Source: JAWLHK01 sp041690355 [NCBI: bacterium] (GTDB lineage Bacteria; J088; JAWLBW01). Taken from it: 64,000 nt of DNA. The notes under the pieces are model-generated. The model searched no databases. It was given only the letters and a program-made list of their open reading frames with translations, and was not told the origin of the DNA. Location of the stretch: positions 19,051 through 83,050 of the forward strand of contig JAWLHK010000020.1 of assembly GCA_041690355.1 (NCBI GenBank), written 5' to 3'. Shown here in pieces: positions 48,301 through 56,009 of the stretch; position 1 is the stretch's first letter; each line of letters starts with the position of its first letter. The translations under genes were made by a program, and so were the position numbers.

Positions 48301-49051
48301 CGGGCGCAGGCGCCATCAACGGCTCGTCTTCGAAAAGGGCGGTCGAAACCGGCCAGGCTTTTGGCATCGAATTACCGATGACCACTGGCGAACTCTGCAC
48401 CGCCGCGCCCGCGTCGGTGCCGTCGAAGGGGGTGACGACGGCAAAGACCACATCGTTCTTCGAGAAAAACGTTCCCGGAAGCGCGGAGTCCGCAGCAAGA
48501 GTACCGAGCGGGGTGCCGTTGACCGTCCACGAATAGCGATACCCGGGCGCGTCGCCGTCGACATCGAGCCAGCCCAGTGCGTCGACCGGAATGAGTGAAT
48601 CCGTAACGTATTCGCCTGCGGGGATGACGGCCCCCGTGATGGTCGGCGGGTCATTCACCGGGAGAATGGTGAGCGAAACCGTAGCTGTGCGGCTTACGGT
48701 GTCTTCGAGCGTCGCCGAGAGGGTAAAACGGTCGGTGCCGTGATAGTCGGCGTCGGGCGTGTACGTCCAGGCCAGCCCGTCGCCCGTCAGCGTGCCGTGC
48801 CCGGGAGAGGTTACGACGGTAATCGCGGGGATCGACTCGCTGCCGGTTACGGCGGGGTCGACGACGATGTCGAGGCTTGCGTCTTCGTCGACCGAGAGTT
48901 CGACATCGTTCAACGTGATGGTCACCGCGGGAGGCGGATCGTTCTCGTCATCCGGGTCCAAAGTACGCGAGCGCGGATCCGGTTCGGATGCACAGGCGCT
49001 CAGGGCGGCAAATAAGGCTGCCCAGGCGAAAACGCGGAAATGGTTGTGCAT
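45386..49051 (-). CDS. Large lipoprotein with Ig/cadherin-like repeats and RCC1 repeats
   Basis: A 1221-residue surface or periplasmic protein. The signal is MHNHFRVFAWAALFAALSAC with lipobox LSAC, and GGGAGG precedes this ATG. Residues about 45-540 hold four or five tandem beta-sandwich repeats separated by VNDPP or VNDAP (cadherin-like/Big_9 type). Residues about 550-1221 hold about a dozen RCC1-like units (LWCWGxNxxGQLGxG, CAxxxDGSLWCWG), enough for a beta-propeller or two. Such fusions are frequent in Myxococcota and relatives; binding partners are unknown. Internal repeats make copy-number change likely. Confidence 0.9.
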   Translation of the reverse strand: MHNHFRVFAWAALFAALSACASEPDPRSRTLDPDDENDPPPAVTITLNDVELSVDEDASLDIVVDPAVTGSESIPAITVVTSPGHGTLTGDGLAWTYTPDADYHGTDRFTLSATLEDTVSRTATVSLTILPVNDPPTITGAVIPAGEYVTDSLIPVDALGWLDVDGDAPGYRYSWTVNGTPLGTLAADSALPGTFFSKNDVVFAVVTPFDGTDAGAAVQSSPVVIGNSMPKAWPVSTALFEDEPLMAPAPVTDADFDGLTYELVTAPTLGLVTFDALLGTFTYTPARDVSGADGFGLCVSDGTAWSATVFIALAVTAVNDAPVAWPDWVTTAEDTPYAGTVTGTDVDSGSLTYTIASGPAHGTLGLQPDGSFTYTPDADFSGADSFTFRVSDGQIDAAPATVSITVTPVNDPPAVSSLTFRTLESVGRSGTLAVADPDTARSTLTLQLVDGAGVSVLLNDSATGSFSFDPEAGFAGHATFAVRAFDGELYSPWVEQTVYVTGRRAAASGSGYACATTTGTDELYCWGNGYIGTGSYSQSSVPVTTLLNPVAVIDGSGTFMCALTSLFELWCWGSNLSGRTGLGITSGSTFAPSFVGGSMVDIAVGDAHACAVGTDGSLLCWGANQQSQAGVPTSTQYLTPVSVGGADWITVAAGSAFSCGIRAPGTLWCWGLNNYGQLGLGMATSSAATPAQVGADSDWASIFAGSIHACATKTDGTLWCWGASNDGSNGQLARMDTPTQVGTDTDWRSGAASNGSCAIKTDGSLWCWGGNYYGELGVGFQQPGHIPTRVGNDTDWASVDMEGSLTCGVRRNGQRLCWGNNWSSQTGTPGVQERLVPAQVGSATWTSVSGGNYSACGLQTDGTPACWGYNDGQYGLGLEFSASYPVAITTDTGWSLFEVGRSHGCAVRGDGSLWCAGGNGSGQLGNDASGTWTLSWIRESTLQTWSTAPGALATGEDVSCGVAGDQRLYCWGYNRYHAVSSSTEFQIRAPSAVSSTADWMAASIGYAHVCALKVDGSLWCWGENRYGQLGLGPSTGPDDCNGIGCATSPREVTAGTSFVKIASGDYHNCAIRTDGTLWCWGFNHGSTRPLGTGSSPHQCGTTYLYDCAYTPVQVGSAADWLDIAAGDMTTCGIRGDGVNNALYCWGDNYSGKLGLGDEVARTVPTQVDSGGPLDWTGIDVATYATYGLRGAGTLWSWGDNGDGNLGDGTAWLIEPGIVPIP

Positions 49052-49136
49052 GGCCCCTCCCATCGGGTTTGCAGTGTCCCGACACCTTATCACTGCAGGC
49101 TATGGAGCGCAACGCTGGGCGGGCCCTGGCGGCTCC

Positions 49137-49228
49137 TCAGCCGGATGAAATCATCTCCCTCGGCCGGCAGACCGTGTTCCAGTTGCGCAGCGTACCGGGC
49201 GCTCCGGCAAGCCGATCGAGAAGGGCGC
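49137..49228 (-). pseudogene. Fragment of a DUF1697 gene, 3' end only
   Basis: Read on the minus strand it encodes RALLDRLAGAPGTLRNWNT followed by VCRPREMISSG and a stop, nearly the same as the C terminus of the intact DUF1697 protein (50579-51121), and the DNA is close to 90 percent identical over about 90 bases. Similarity extends some 20 bases past the stop. Upstream codons are missing: the fragment ends where a serine-hydrolase fragment of opposite direction begins. Confidence 0.8.
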
Positions 49229-49298
49229 GTACTACGGCCGGCCGGGTACCCGCCATTTTCGTGGCCGTGTTCACCCCGGGCGAGCGGGCCGACCGCGG
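49226..49298 (+). pseudogene. Fragment of a serine hydrolase gene, 3' end only
   Basis: On the plus strand YYGRPGTRHF and, after a frameshift, FVAVFTPGERADRG match YGRPGPQPLVAAVFTPGELTG at the end of the intact hydrolase (43682-44677). The nucleotide blocks CTACGGCCGGCCGGG and GTGTTCACCCCGGG are shared. It abuts the DUF1697 fragment and ends near a terminator. Confidence 0.7.
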
Positions 49299-49308
49299 CA
49301 GGCCGGCG

Positions 49309-49345
49309 AAAAAAAAAAGCGCCGGGAAATCCCGGCGCTTTTTCG
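49309..49345 (-). terminator. Bidirectional intrinsic terminator
   Basis: AGCGCCGGG pairs perfectly with CCCGGCGCT around a four-base loop. On the minus strand it is followed by a run of ten T, serving the lipoprotein gene at 49372-50436; T residues also follow on the plus strand. Confidence 0.9.
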
Positions 49346-49371
49346 CGATCCCGCTCCGTGCGCGAAGCCGC

Positions 49372-50436
49372 TCAGTAGTACCAGAGGAAGTTCTCGATCG
49401 TGACGTTGATGCCGGCCTTGATGGTTTCGCCGTTGAGACCCGGGTACTGAACGTGCCCCTGGACGACGACGGTGCCCGTAGCTTCGGTGCAATCGTCGTC
49501 GGCGCCGAAGCAGTTGGCGCCGGCAGAAGACGACTCGGTCCACGAAACGACGTTCAGCCCGCTCACGGAATCATGCGTATACGTGTTGCCGTCGCACACC
49601 ACCGTGAATTTGCCCGCGGGGAGCGGCTGGGGGAAGGTGGCCGATGCGTCGAAGAGCAGCTGGCCCGATTCCACGAGCATCGTCGTTCCCGTTCCGCCCG
49701 AGAACGAGAAGCCGAAGCCCCCGGCGACGATGAACGTGCTCCCCTCCGCCGAAAAACCATCCTGCCGGCCGACGCACAGAACGTCTTCGTCGTGCGTGAC
49801 CTTGTATGCAAAAGCACCGGGATCGACGGCGCCGCCCTTGTAGTCGACACGCCAAGCCGCGGCGAAGGCGGCGTCCAGGTCCTTGGTTTCACCGGCGACG
49901 GTCTGCGTTCCCTGATCGACGCTGCTTCCGTCGATCGCCGATATCCCGTCCGACGAGAAGCGGCCGAGCGCAAACTCGTTCAGGGGATATGCGGTGTCCT
50001 TCGCGTACGGAAGCGTGATGGAGATGTCCGTCTGCAGATCAATCGCCTGCAGCGAGGGGAGGCCCACAATGGCGATCGTCGCGAACGGGCCGGCAGCCTT
50101 GACCGCGTCGGTGGCAGTAGCCCCGGGCTCACCGGCGGTCTGAATCGTGGCGGCTGCACGTTCAATGTCGGCGGGCAATGCGCCTGTCGGTATGATGACA
50201 CGGGCCCCGAACAGCGGGCTTTCGGCATCCGTAACTGCGAGCTCGTATTCCTGGCCCGGTGCCAGCAGGACGGCGGCGCCGCCGTTATCTTCGGCCGTTT
50301 GCCGGAGCGCGTCGAACGCCGATTCGATCAGGGTGTTTTCGAGGTCGTTGCCGAGGTTTTCAAGTTCGGCATCGACGTCGCAGGCGGTCAGGCTCGTGAT
50401 GATCGCGGTCGCCGTCAGAAAGCGAAGTGTTCGCAT
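49372..50436 (-). CDS. Hypothetical lipoprotein
   Basis: A 354-residue protein with signal MRTLRFLTATAIITSLTAC (lipobox LTAC). The mature part is acidic and beta-rich (EYELAVTDAESPLFGARVIIPTGALP; ATIAIVGLPSLQAIDLQTDISITLPY, which looks like a ZU5/Ig-type strand pattern), ending in GLNGETIKAGINVTIENFLWYY. No family recognised. The ATG chosen gives the signal peptide; the preceding 21 codons of the open frame are not signal-like. A strong terminator follows. Confidence 0.78.
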   Translation of the reverse strand: MRTLRFLTATAIITSLTACDVDAELENLGNDLENTLIESAFDALRQTAEDNGGAAVLLAPGQEYELAVTDAESPLFGARVIIPTGALPADIERAAATIQTAGEPGATATDAVKAAGPFATIAIVGLPSLQAIDLQTDISITLPYAKDTAYPLNEFALGRFSSDGISAIDGSSVDQGTQTVAGETKDLDAAFAAAWRVDYKGGAVDPGAFAYKVTHDEDVLCVGRQDGFSAEGSTFIVAGGFGFSFSGGTGTTMLVESGQLLFDASATFPQPLPAGKFTVVCDGNTYTHDSVSGLNVVSWTESSSAGANCFGADDDCTEATGTVVVQGHVQYPGLNGETIKAGINVTIENFLWYY

Positions 50437-50578
50437 GGTGTCATCCCTCTGGTTGCAGAAGCGGTCAGGCAGGACAGGGGCTGCCCTATTGCAGGCCACT
50501 ATAGCACAACGGGATTATCTGCGCCCGTCGGTGACGGGGCGAGCCGTCGCGAGAGGCGGGTGCCCCTTGGCGGGTCGT

Positions 50579-51121
50579 TCAGCCGGATCCCATCATCTCC
50601 GTCAGCCGGCAGACCGTGTTCCAGTTGCGCAACGTGACGGGCGATCCGGCAAGCCGATCGAGAAGGGCGGGGGTGAGCTTCGAGCGTCCCGCCCCCTGCG
50701 GAAAATGGATCCACAGCGCGCCTTCGCTCCGGCACACCTGCTCGCCGTCCGTTGCGCGAGCCGCCAGCGCTGACGCCGCGCTTTCGCGAAGGGGCTGCTT
50801 CGCGAGGCCGAGCATGACGAAATTGGGCTTTTCTGCCGAAGCCTGCGCAAAGGGATTGGCGCGCACCATGCCGTTCCACTCCCGCCCGGATCGCACGATC
50901 ACGGGGATGGAGAGGCCGAAGCGATCGGCGATCGCCTGTTCGAGCTGCGCCTCGAGTCCGGCCGGGCGGCCTGCCGCCGAGAAGATCAGATTGCCGCTCT
51001 GGATGTAATGGCGCGCAGAAGCCCAGCCGAGGCCCACGGCCAGCGCAACCAGCTCGGCCATGGGAATCCGGTTGCGGCCGCCGACGTTGATGCCGCGCAG
51101 GAGCGCGATGTGCGTGGGCAT
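50579..51121 (-). CDS. DUF1697 domain protein
   Basis: The 180-residue product matches DUF1697 throughout: MPTHIALLRGINVGGRNRIPMAELVALAVGLGWASARHYIQSGNLIFS, an alpha/beta repeat, then NPFAQASAEKPNFVMLGLA and GRSKLTPALLDRLAGSPVTLRNWNTV. DUF1697 proteins are small, widespread, laterally mobile and of unknown function. It lies 18 bases downstream of the GST-like gene. A copy of its last 28 codons occurs 1.4 kb away at 49137. Confidence 0.93.
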   Translation of the reverse strand: MPTHIALLRGINVGGRNRIPMAELVALAVGLGWASARHYIQSGNLIFSAAGRPAGLEAQLEQAIADRFGLSIPVIVRSGREWNGMVRANPFAQASAEKPNFVMLGLAKQPLRESAASALAARATDGEQVCRSEGALWIHFPQGAGRSKLTPALLDRLAGSPVTLRNWNTVCRLTEMMGSG

Positions 51122-51139
51122 GCGGGGTTCTCCGAGGGG

Positions 51140-51934
51140 CTAGCGAAGCCCCAGCTCTTCATCGGTCGCGCTGTGACCGTACTTGTCTGTCGGCGGCCAG
51201 GGGCGGTCGCGCCAGTGGGGCTCGAAGACGAACGACGAGCGGGTCCGTCCCGGAAGCAGGGCCCCGTTGCCGGCCCCCTTGGCGTAATCGTAGTAGTACT
51301 TCACGATCTCTTCCTTCGTCACCTGCTGTGCGGCCGGATGGGCAAGGCACGCCTCACGCCAGCGCCGGACGCGGGCGAACTCCGGGGTGAGGGGAAGGTC
51401 GAAATCCTCGTAGTATTCGAGGAACCAGAAGCGCATGAAGAACGGTGTGTACACCGCCTCGGCCCAGCCGAATTCCTCGAAGAGGAAGGTTCCGTCGGGC
51501 GCATGCTCTTCGAGAAAGGCGTTCAGCTTCGCGTACTGCCTCAGCATCCCCTCGCGCAGCGCGTCTCTGCGGGCACGATCCTGGTTCATCACGAAGACGT
51601 AGCCCTGCGTGACGAAGTCGCCCTCGAGCCGGGTCATCATGTTCTCGACCGCGCGCCGGTAGGGATCCTGCTGGGCCACGGGCGGATCGGAAAAGAGATC
51701 CTCCAGGTACTGCATGAGCACGAGGCTCTCCTTGAGAATGCGCCCGTCAGCGGTTTCGAGGACGGGAAGGGCGGTGGTGCCGCGCGTCTTCGCGAGCAGG
51801 GCGGGGTCGCGCGGCTGCGTGATGTCGACGACGCGGAACTCGACGTCGGCGGAGCGTCCCTTGAGGGCCAGCAGGACCTCGAGCCGCTGGCAGAAGGGGC
51901 AGACCGGGATGTGGTAGACGACGGGTCTGGGCAT
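51140..51934 (-). CDS. Glutathione S-transferase-like protein
   Basis: The N terminus VVYHIPVCPFCQRLEVLLALKGRSADVEFRVVDITQP is a thioredoxin-fold GST domain with a CPFC motif as in glutaredoxin-like or omega-class GSTs, followed by LPVLETADGRILKESLVLMQYLEDLF (cis-Pro and the Glu-Ser glutathione site). The C-terminal domain is all-helical (264 residues in total). A mixed disulfide or dehalogenase role is possible. Start chosen at the ATG with CTGGAG upstream. Confidence 0.88.
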   Translation of the reverse strand: MPRPVVYHIPVCPFCQRLEVLLALKGRSADVEFRVVDITQPRDPALLAKTRGTTALPVLETADGRILKESLVLMQYLEDLFSDPPVAQQDPYRRAVENMMTRLEGDFVTQGYVFVMNQDRARRDALREGMLRQYAKLNAFLEEHAPDGTFLFEEFGWAEAVYTPFFMRFWFLEYYEDFDLPLTPEFARVRRWREACLAHPAAQQVTKEEIVKYYYDYAKGAGNGALLPGRTRSSFVFEPHWRDRPWPPTDKYGHSATDEELGLR

Positions 51935-51965
51935 CTCCAGATGGTGAAGGCCGGGGCGGCGTCTG

Positions 51966-52553
51966 TCAAGGCGCGGTTGAGGGGGCCGGCTCCTGCCGTG
52001 GCCGCAGCGTTGCAACGCGAAGCAGGACAGCGTTTCCGCCGCCGTCATCGGTCTTGATCACCTTTACCTGCGCCTTATCGACGACGAGCACCTGCGAGAA
52101 CGTTCCCAGGTCAGGCGTGAGCGGGCCTGCGGGGGGCTCGATGCGTTTGACCGTGACCGTCAGTACACCCTGATCGGGCCCGGAGACGGCGAGCTCGCCG
52201 CGGATCATCCCCGAACTGAAGAAGCGATGGGTAAAAAACAGGGCTTCACGCCCGAAGTCGATCCCGGCGGCATCGATGAGGCCCTGACATCGGTCGGCCC
52301 ATTGCCTGGCCCGCGTCTCGGCCCCTTCGCCACGGCTGGTACAGGGGGCACCCGCCAGCATCGTCTCCAGTTCGTCGCGTGTGGAGAGAAGGGTGTTCGC
52401 ATGGGTCGAGGGGCAGAAGCATGCGGTCAGGGACGGACTGAGCCGGTACGCGTCTGAGGCGTCCGGTGCCCGGCGTTCCGAAGCGCTTCCGTCGAGGACG
52501 AGGGCCATCACCCCCGCGGCGACCCCGAGCTTCACTGAAAGACTCGATAGCAT
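51966..52553 (-). CDS. Secreted hypothetical protein
   Basis: The 195-residue product has a hydrophobic N terminus (MLSSLSVKLGVAAGVMALVLDGSASE) that fits a signal peptide. The body has two short Cys clusters (LTACFCPSTHAN and a later APCTSRGEGAETRARQWADRCQG) that could form disulfides, then a beta-rich end. No family recognised. Confidence 0.65.
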   Translation of the reverse strand: MLSSLSVKLGVAAGVMALVLDGSASERRAPDASDAYRLSPSLTACFCPSTHANTLLSTRDELETMLAGAPCTSRGEGAETRARQWADRCQGLIDAAGIDFGREALFFTHRFFSSGMIRGELAVSGPDQGVLTVTVKRIEPPAGPLTPDLGTFSQVLVVDKAQVKVIKTDDGGGNAVLLRVATLRPRQEPAPSTAP

Positions 52554-52651
52554 GCGAATCGTTCCCCATGGTGTTAGCGCCCGGATAGTTTACCGGTTCG
52601 GCCCGGCGGAAACACGCGGCGACTGAAAGCGGAACCGAACGCGAGACGCCG

Positions 52652-53200
52652 TCAGAATTCGGCCTTCCAGAGACCGGGATAGTCGACCACGAAGCCGGCG
52701 TCGTTCGCCTGCAGGTCGGCGGCGTAACCGAACCGGGGCGCCTCATACCGGTACGTGCGGGCATCGCGCCGCTCATAGGACTGACGCAAACGCTCGAGGG
52801 TACCGCTCGCGATATCCAGCCACGCGACCGACACGTCCTGCACGGCGCCGATCGGAAGCGCGAGCCGGCGCAGCTGGGTGAGGTTCGTCGCCGGCGTGAA
52901 GCCCAGGTCGAGATCATGGCAGCCGTTCAGCCCGGGAACGTCACGCCCGTTGAGCGTCCACAGACCCGTGCGGGCCCGCTCTATCCGGTAATCCACCGGT
53001 TGGTTGCCGATCCAGCCTTCGACGAGTCCCGTTTGCGTCTGCCACGATTCGTCGCAGTCGAGTGCGTAGCGAAGATTCGCCGGCACGCCCTGGTCACAGA
53101 AGACCGCGGCCCCTTCGAGGCGCCAGCCGCCGGGTGCAGACAACAGGCGGCAGGCATCGTGCCCCATCGAGTCGAGTCGGCGCCAGAGAATTGAATCCAC
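52652..53200 (-). CDS. Putative glycolipid-binding protein
   Basis: The 182-residue protein resembles PF06475 (putative glycolipid-binding): ILWRRLDSMGHDACRLLSAPGGWRLEGAAVF, ALDCDESWQTQTGLVEGWIGN, GLNGCHDLDLGFTPATNLTQLRRLAL and YEAPRFGYAADLQANDAGFVVDYPGLWKAEF. The Pseudomonas member with known structure is a beta-barrel; binding of glycolipids is the published suggestion and not tested here. Single gene. Confidence 0.87.
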   Translation of the reverse strand: MDSILWRRLDSMGHDACRLLSAPGGWRLEGAAVFCDQGVPANLRYALDCDESWQTQTGLVEGWIGNQPVDYRIERARTGLWTLNGRDVPGLNGCHDLDLGFTPATNLTQLRRLALPIGAVQDVSVAWLDIASGTLERLRQSYERRDARTYRYEAPRFGYAADLQANDAGFVVDYPGLWKAEF

Positions 53201-53410
53201 GGCCCCATCTTACCACTGCGGCCCGCCGGGTAAAGAACGAAATGGTGTAAGCAGGCTGGATCACCGGGCGTCCGGTCTGCCCATCCTGGCTGTCCCATAT
53301 CGATACAGAACCCCCCGGGACCGCTACACGGGCCGCGCATTTCAAGCGGAATTCGTCGGCTGGCACACCCTTTGCTGTGCAGAGAAGCAGGAATGAGGAG
53401 GCTGCCGGGC

Positions 53411-54220
53411 ATGGACGTTCGATGGAGACGAATCGCGTGGGTCTTGATTGTGGCTGCCGGCTGTGGAGCCGAGGAGCCCGAACCGGAGCCTGGGCTTTCG
53501 GCGGCGCAGCGCCGGTCGCTGCTCTCACTCTTCGCGCTGCAGGCGCGGGACATGGGTGACCAGGCAGGAGACGGCTCTGCCGCGGCGGCTCCGTATCGCG
53601 CCTCGACGACGGTCAACTGCACGCCCCAGGAGCTGACCCCGCCGACGGACTGCCCTGATGGCGGAAACATTTATTACACGATCGATCTCGGCTGTACGGG
53701 CCCGTCGCTCTGCTGCGGTCAGGAGCCACCTTGCACGGAGGACCTCTTCTCCATCGCCGGACTGGGAACGGTGCTTTACAACAACTGCACGGTGATCGAC
53801 GACCAGGGCGGGCGTATCGTCGTCAACGGCTCCCTGCACGTCGGCATCGACTCCGACACGCGGTTCACCTGTTCAGGCGTCTACGACTCGGAGACCGTAG
53901 TTCGGGTGAACGGCATGCCCACCGTGCAGCATAACGGACGCGAGGTCTGTCCGGGCCTCGTGACGCTGGAGGCGCGCGCGACGCTCGGCTACGAAGTGGT
54001 GACCACGGTCAAGGGTACCGTCTGCGGCGTCGAGGTCAGCGAGCTGTATGCCGAGGGGTGCATGGTGACCTGCGGCGACGGCGCCTGCTGCCCGGGCGGA
54101 ACCACGTGTTCGACCTGCGTCAGCGGCTGCGTTCCCGAGGGCCATGTCGACTGCTGCAATGGCAAGCACTGCCCGCCAGGCACGCAGTGCACCCCGGATG
54201 GACAGGCCTGCATGTTGTGA
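53411..54220 (+). CDS. Cys-rich lipoprotein
   Basis: The 269-residue protein starts with a signal peptide IAWVLIVAAGCGAEEPEPEPG carrying a lipobox Cys (VAAGC). After an acidic linker come Cys pairs (CPDGG, DLGCTGPSLCCGQEPPC) and a C-terminal knot-like segment GDGACCPGGTTCSTCVSGC followed by CCNGKHCPPGTQCTPDGQAC. Such Cys-rich tails are common in secreted proteins of Myxococcota-type bacteria. I prefer the ATG at 53411 because GAGGAGG lies nine bases upstream; an ATG at 53393 is possible. Confidence 0.72.
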   Translation: MDVRWRRIAWVLIVAAGCGAEEPEPEPGLSAAQRRSLLSLFALQARDMGDQAGDGSAAAAPYRASTTVNCTPQELTPPTDCPDGGNIYYTIDLGCTGPSLCCGQEPPCTEDLFSIAGLGTVLYNNCTVIDDQGGRIVVNGSLHVGIDSDTRFTCSGVYDSETVVRVNGMPTVQHNGREVCPGLVTLEARATLGYEVVTTVKGTVCGVEVSELYAEGCMVTCGDGACCPGGTTCSTCVSGCVPEGHVDCCNGKHCPPGTQCTPDGQACML

Positions 54221-54265
54221 TTGCTTGAAGACGGATGTGAGAAATAACCGGAGAAGGAGGTAGAG

Positions 54266-54301
54266 ATGCCACGCCAGACAGGAGATCGTTTCCGTCGATG
54301 A
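54266..54301 (+). CDS. Possible 11-residue micro-ORF behind a perfect Shine-Dalgarno
   Basis: AAGGAGGTAGAG precedes an ATG that opens a 12-codon frame (MPRQTGDRFRR). The perfect ribosome site in a region without another gene is the only support. It may be a leader for downstream RNA or chance. Confidence 0.3.
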   Translation: MPRQTGDRFRR

Positions 54302-54442
54302 CGCCGGTGCCGTAGGCCGGTGTGGAAGCCGGCCGCCGGAGTCAGGCGGCCTGCTCGGGGGGGTAACGGCGCATGGTAGACCTCGCTCAACGGTCCGGAG
54401 CTGCGGCTACCGGAATCGCAGATCCGTAAAGACCGGACATCC

Positions 54443-54589
54443 CACGCGGAGGCGCGGAGCCGCGGAGAGGAAAAGATTCGGAACGAGCGCGTTCTTTTTC
54501 GTAACGTGAGAACCGTGGGCTCACGTCCGAAAGAGGAATACGCTCTTGTCGCGTACTTGCTTCTCTCCGCGACTCCGCGGCTCCGCGTG
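54443..54589. repeat. 147-base imperfect palindrome tipped with octamer repeats
   Basis: The two halves pair along almost their full length around a centre near 54515: ACGTGAG/CTCACGT at the core and CACGCGGA/TCCGCGTG at the tips. The tips contain CGCGGAGN octamers (three per arm). RNA from either strand would form a long hairpin. It resembles a MITE or the widespread GCGGAG-type intergenic repeat, and it lies just behind the methyltransferase gene and its heptamer repeat. Confidence 0.8.
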
Positions 54590-54612
54590 CAATCGCCCTT
54601 TGCCCTTGCCGA

Positions 54613-54647
54613 CTGCCCAGCGCCCAGAAACCAGCGTCCAGCGCCCG
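54613..54647. repeat. Heptamer tandem repeat next to the methyltransferase stop
   Basis: Five 7-base units: CTGCCCA, GCGCCCA, GAAACCA, GCGTCCA, GCGCCCG. The array ends one base before the stop codon of the minus-strand methyltransferase gene. Confidence 0.72.
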
Positions 54648-54648
54648 G

Positions 54649-55485
54649 TTACCGCTTGCGGAACTTCAACGTCATCCGATCGCTCTCGCCGATGGCCGCA
54701 TACTTCTCACGGTCCACGTCCTTCAGCGCGAACGAGGGGGGAAGCGTCCAGACGCCGCGCGGATGATCCTTCGTGTCGTTCGGGTTCGCATTGATCTCCG
54801 AACGATCCACCAGCTCGAAGCCCGCCTGTTCCGCAAGACGGATGACTTGCGCCTCAGAGACGTAGCCGGTGGGCGCCGTCGCATCCTCGGGGGCGCCGGC
54901 CGGTGCGCGGTGCTCCACGACCCCGAGAATTCCCCCCGGCTTGAGGGCCGTGTGGAAGGCGCGGAAGACTTCCCCGGCGGATCCGGCGCTCATCCAGTTG
55001 TGCACGTTGCGAAAGGTGAGCACCATGTCGGCCGACCCCGCGGGCGCAATGTCGAGCGCCTTCGGCGGCGCGAAGTCGGTCACCTCGACCTTGCCGTACA
55101 CTTCGGGGTTCGCCGCGAGCATGGCATCGAATTTCTTCCGCGAGTTCCGGAAATACTCCCGTTCGCTGTCGGCGGGGAAGTGGGCGGCGTAGAGCTTCCC
55201 CTCGTCCTTCAGGTAGGGGGCCAGGATCTCGGTGTACCAGCCGCCGCCCGGCGATATCTCGACGACCGCCATGTCGGCGCGGATGCCGAAGAACGCCAGG
55301 GTCTCGGCCGGATGCCGGTACCGGTCGCGCGTGCGGTTCTCCAGCGCCCGGTGTTCTCCGGCGACGGCTTCGAGGAGCTTCGCGTCGGGCTGCGCAGGTT
55401 CCGCGGAAGTCCGTGCGGACTCGGTGTGCGCCGTACAGGCGGCGAGGGCGAGGGCAGCGGCAACCAGTGCGATGCGTGCGTTCAT
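54649..55485 (-). CDS. Exported SAM-dependent methyltransferase-like protein
   Basis: A 278-residue protein whose N terminus MNARIALVAAALALAACTA is a lipoprotein or signal peptide. The rest resembles the COG4798 predicted methyltransferases: AVVEISPGGGWYTEILAPYLKDEGKLYAAHFPAD (SAM motif I as EISPGGG), NVHNWM (post-motif), FHTALKPGGILGVVEHRA and a C-terminal FALKDVDREKYAAIGESDRMTLKF. An exported methyltransferase fold is odd because SAM is cytosolic, but the family often carries signal peptides. Enzymatic activity is unproven. Confidence 0.88.
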   Translation of the reverse strand: MNARIALVAAALALAACTAHTESARTSAEPAQPDAKLLEAVAGEHRALENRTRDRYRHPAETLAFFGIRADMAVVEISPGGGWYTEILAPYLKDEGKLYAAHFPADSEREYFRNSRKKFDAMLAANPEVYGKVEVTDFAPPKALDIAPAGSADMVLTFRNVHNWMSAGSAGEVFRAFHTALKPGGILGVVEHRAPAGAPEDATAPTGYVSEAQVIRLAEQAGFELVDRSEINANPNDTKDHPRGVWTLPPSFALKDVDREKYAAIGESDRMTLKFRKR

Positions 55486-55586
55486 GCGGCGACTCCGTGA
55501 TGCGGGTTGAAAAGGGGATCATACCCGCAGCGCGGGGCCGGCGGCTACGGAGATTGCGGAAAATTGAGGTGGCGAAACAGAGCGGG

Positions 55587-56009
55587 CTACCTTCCGAAAT
55601 ACATCGTCAGTGCATCGGCAGGTGACAGGATAGGAATGTCTTGGAAAGGATGAAGGATAAGGAGATCACGGTCGCCTGTGACGATACAATCCGCATTGCC
55701 GAGGACCGCCGTTTCGAGAAACTTGTCATCATCGAGGTCACGGCACCCCATCCGGCTTCCTGGAATGAACACGCGCTCCGAGACGGCGTCCAACTGTGCG
55801 AGGAACTGTTTTCGCAGTGAGACCGTGACGTAGGCGTCGAATTTTTTCTGAAGCAGACGATCGTGAAGTTCTGCTAGGGTCTCGTCGGAGAAGAGGAGAA
55901 TGACCCGGGCGGACCGAAAGGCCTCCAGCAGCCTGGCCGGCGGTCCGGAACCACGCAGCGACGCGCTGATGAGCACGTTGGTGTCGACGACGAAACGCTC
56001 AGCCTTCAT
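55587..56009 (-). CDS. PIN-domain toxin (VapC-like)
   Basis: The 140-residue protein has the PIN acidic residues: FVVDTNVLISAS (first Asp), SDETLAELHDRL (Glu), GCRDLDDDKFLETAVLGNADCIVTGDRDLL (Asp cluster). It fits the TIGR00305 'putative toxin, PIN family' branch, predicted to cleave RNA. Its start overlaps the antitoxin stop by 11 bases, the usual antitoxin-first arrangement. Confidence 0.92.
   Translation of the reverse strand: MKAERFVVDTNVLISASLRGSGPPARLLEAFRSARVILLFSDETLAELHDRLLQKKFDAYVTVSLRKQFLAQLDAVSERVFIPGSRMGCRDLDDDKFLETAVLGNADCIVTGDRDLLILHPFQDIPILSPADALTMYFGR

Noticed and set aside
46697-50637. Plus-strand frames of 500-600 codons opposite the RCC1 lipoprotein and the next lipoprotein gene
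   Set aside because: Shadow frames; the minus-strand proteins have signal peptides, repeats and ribosome sites.
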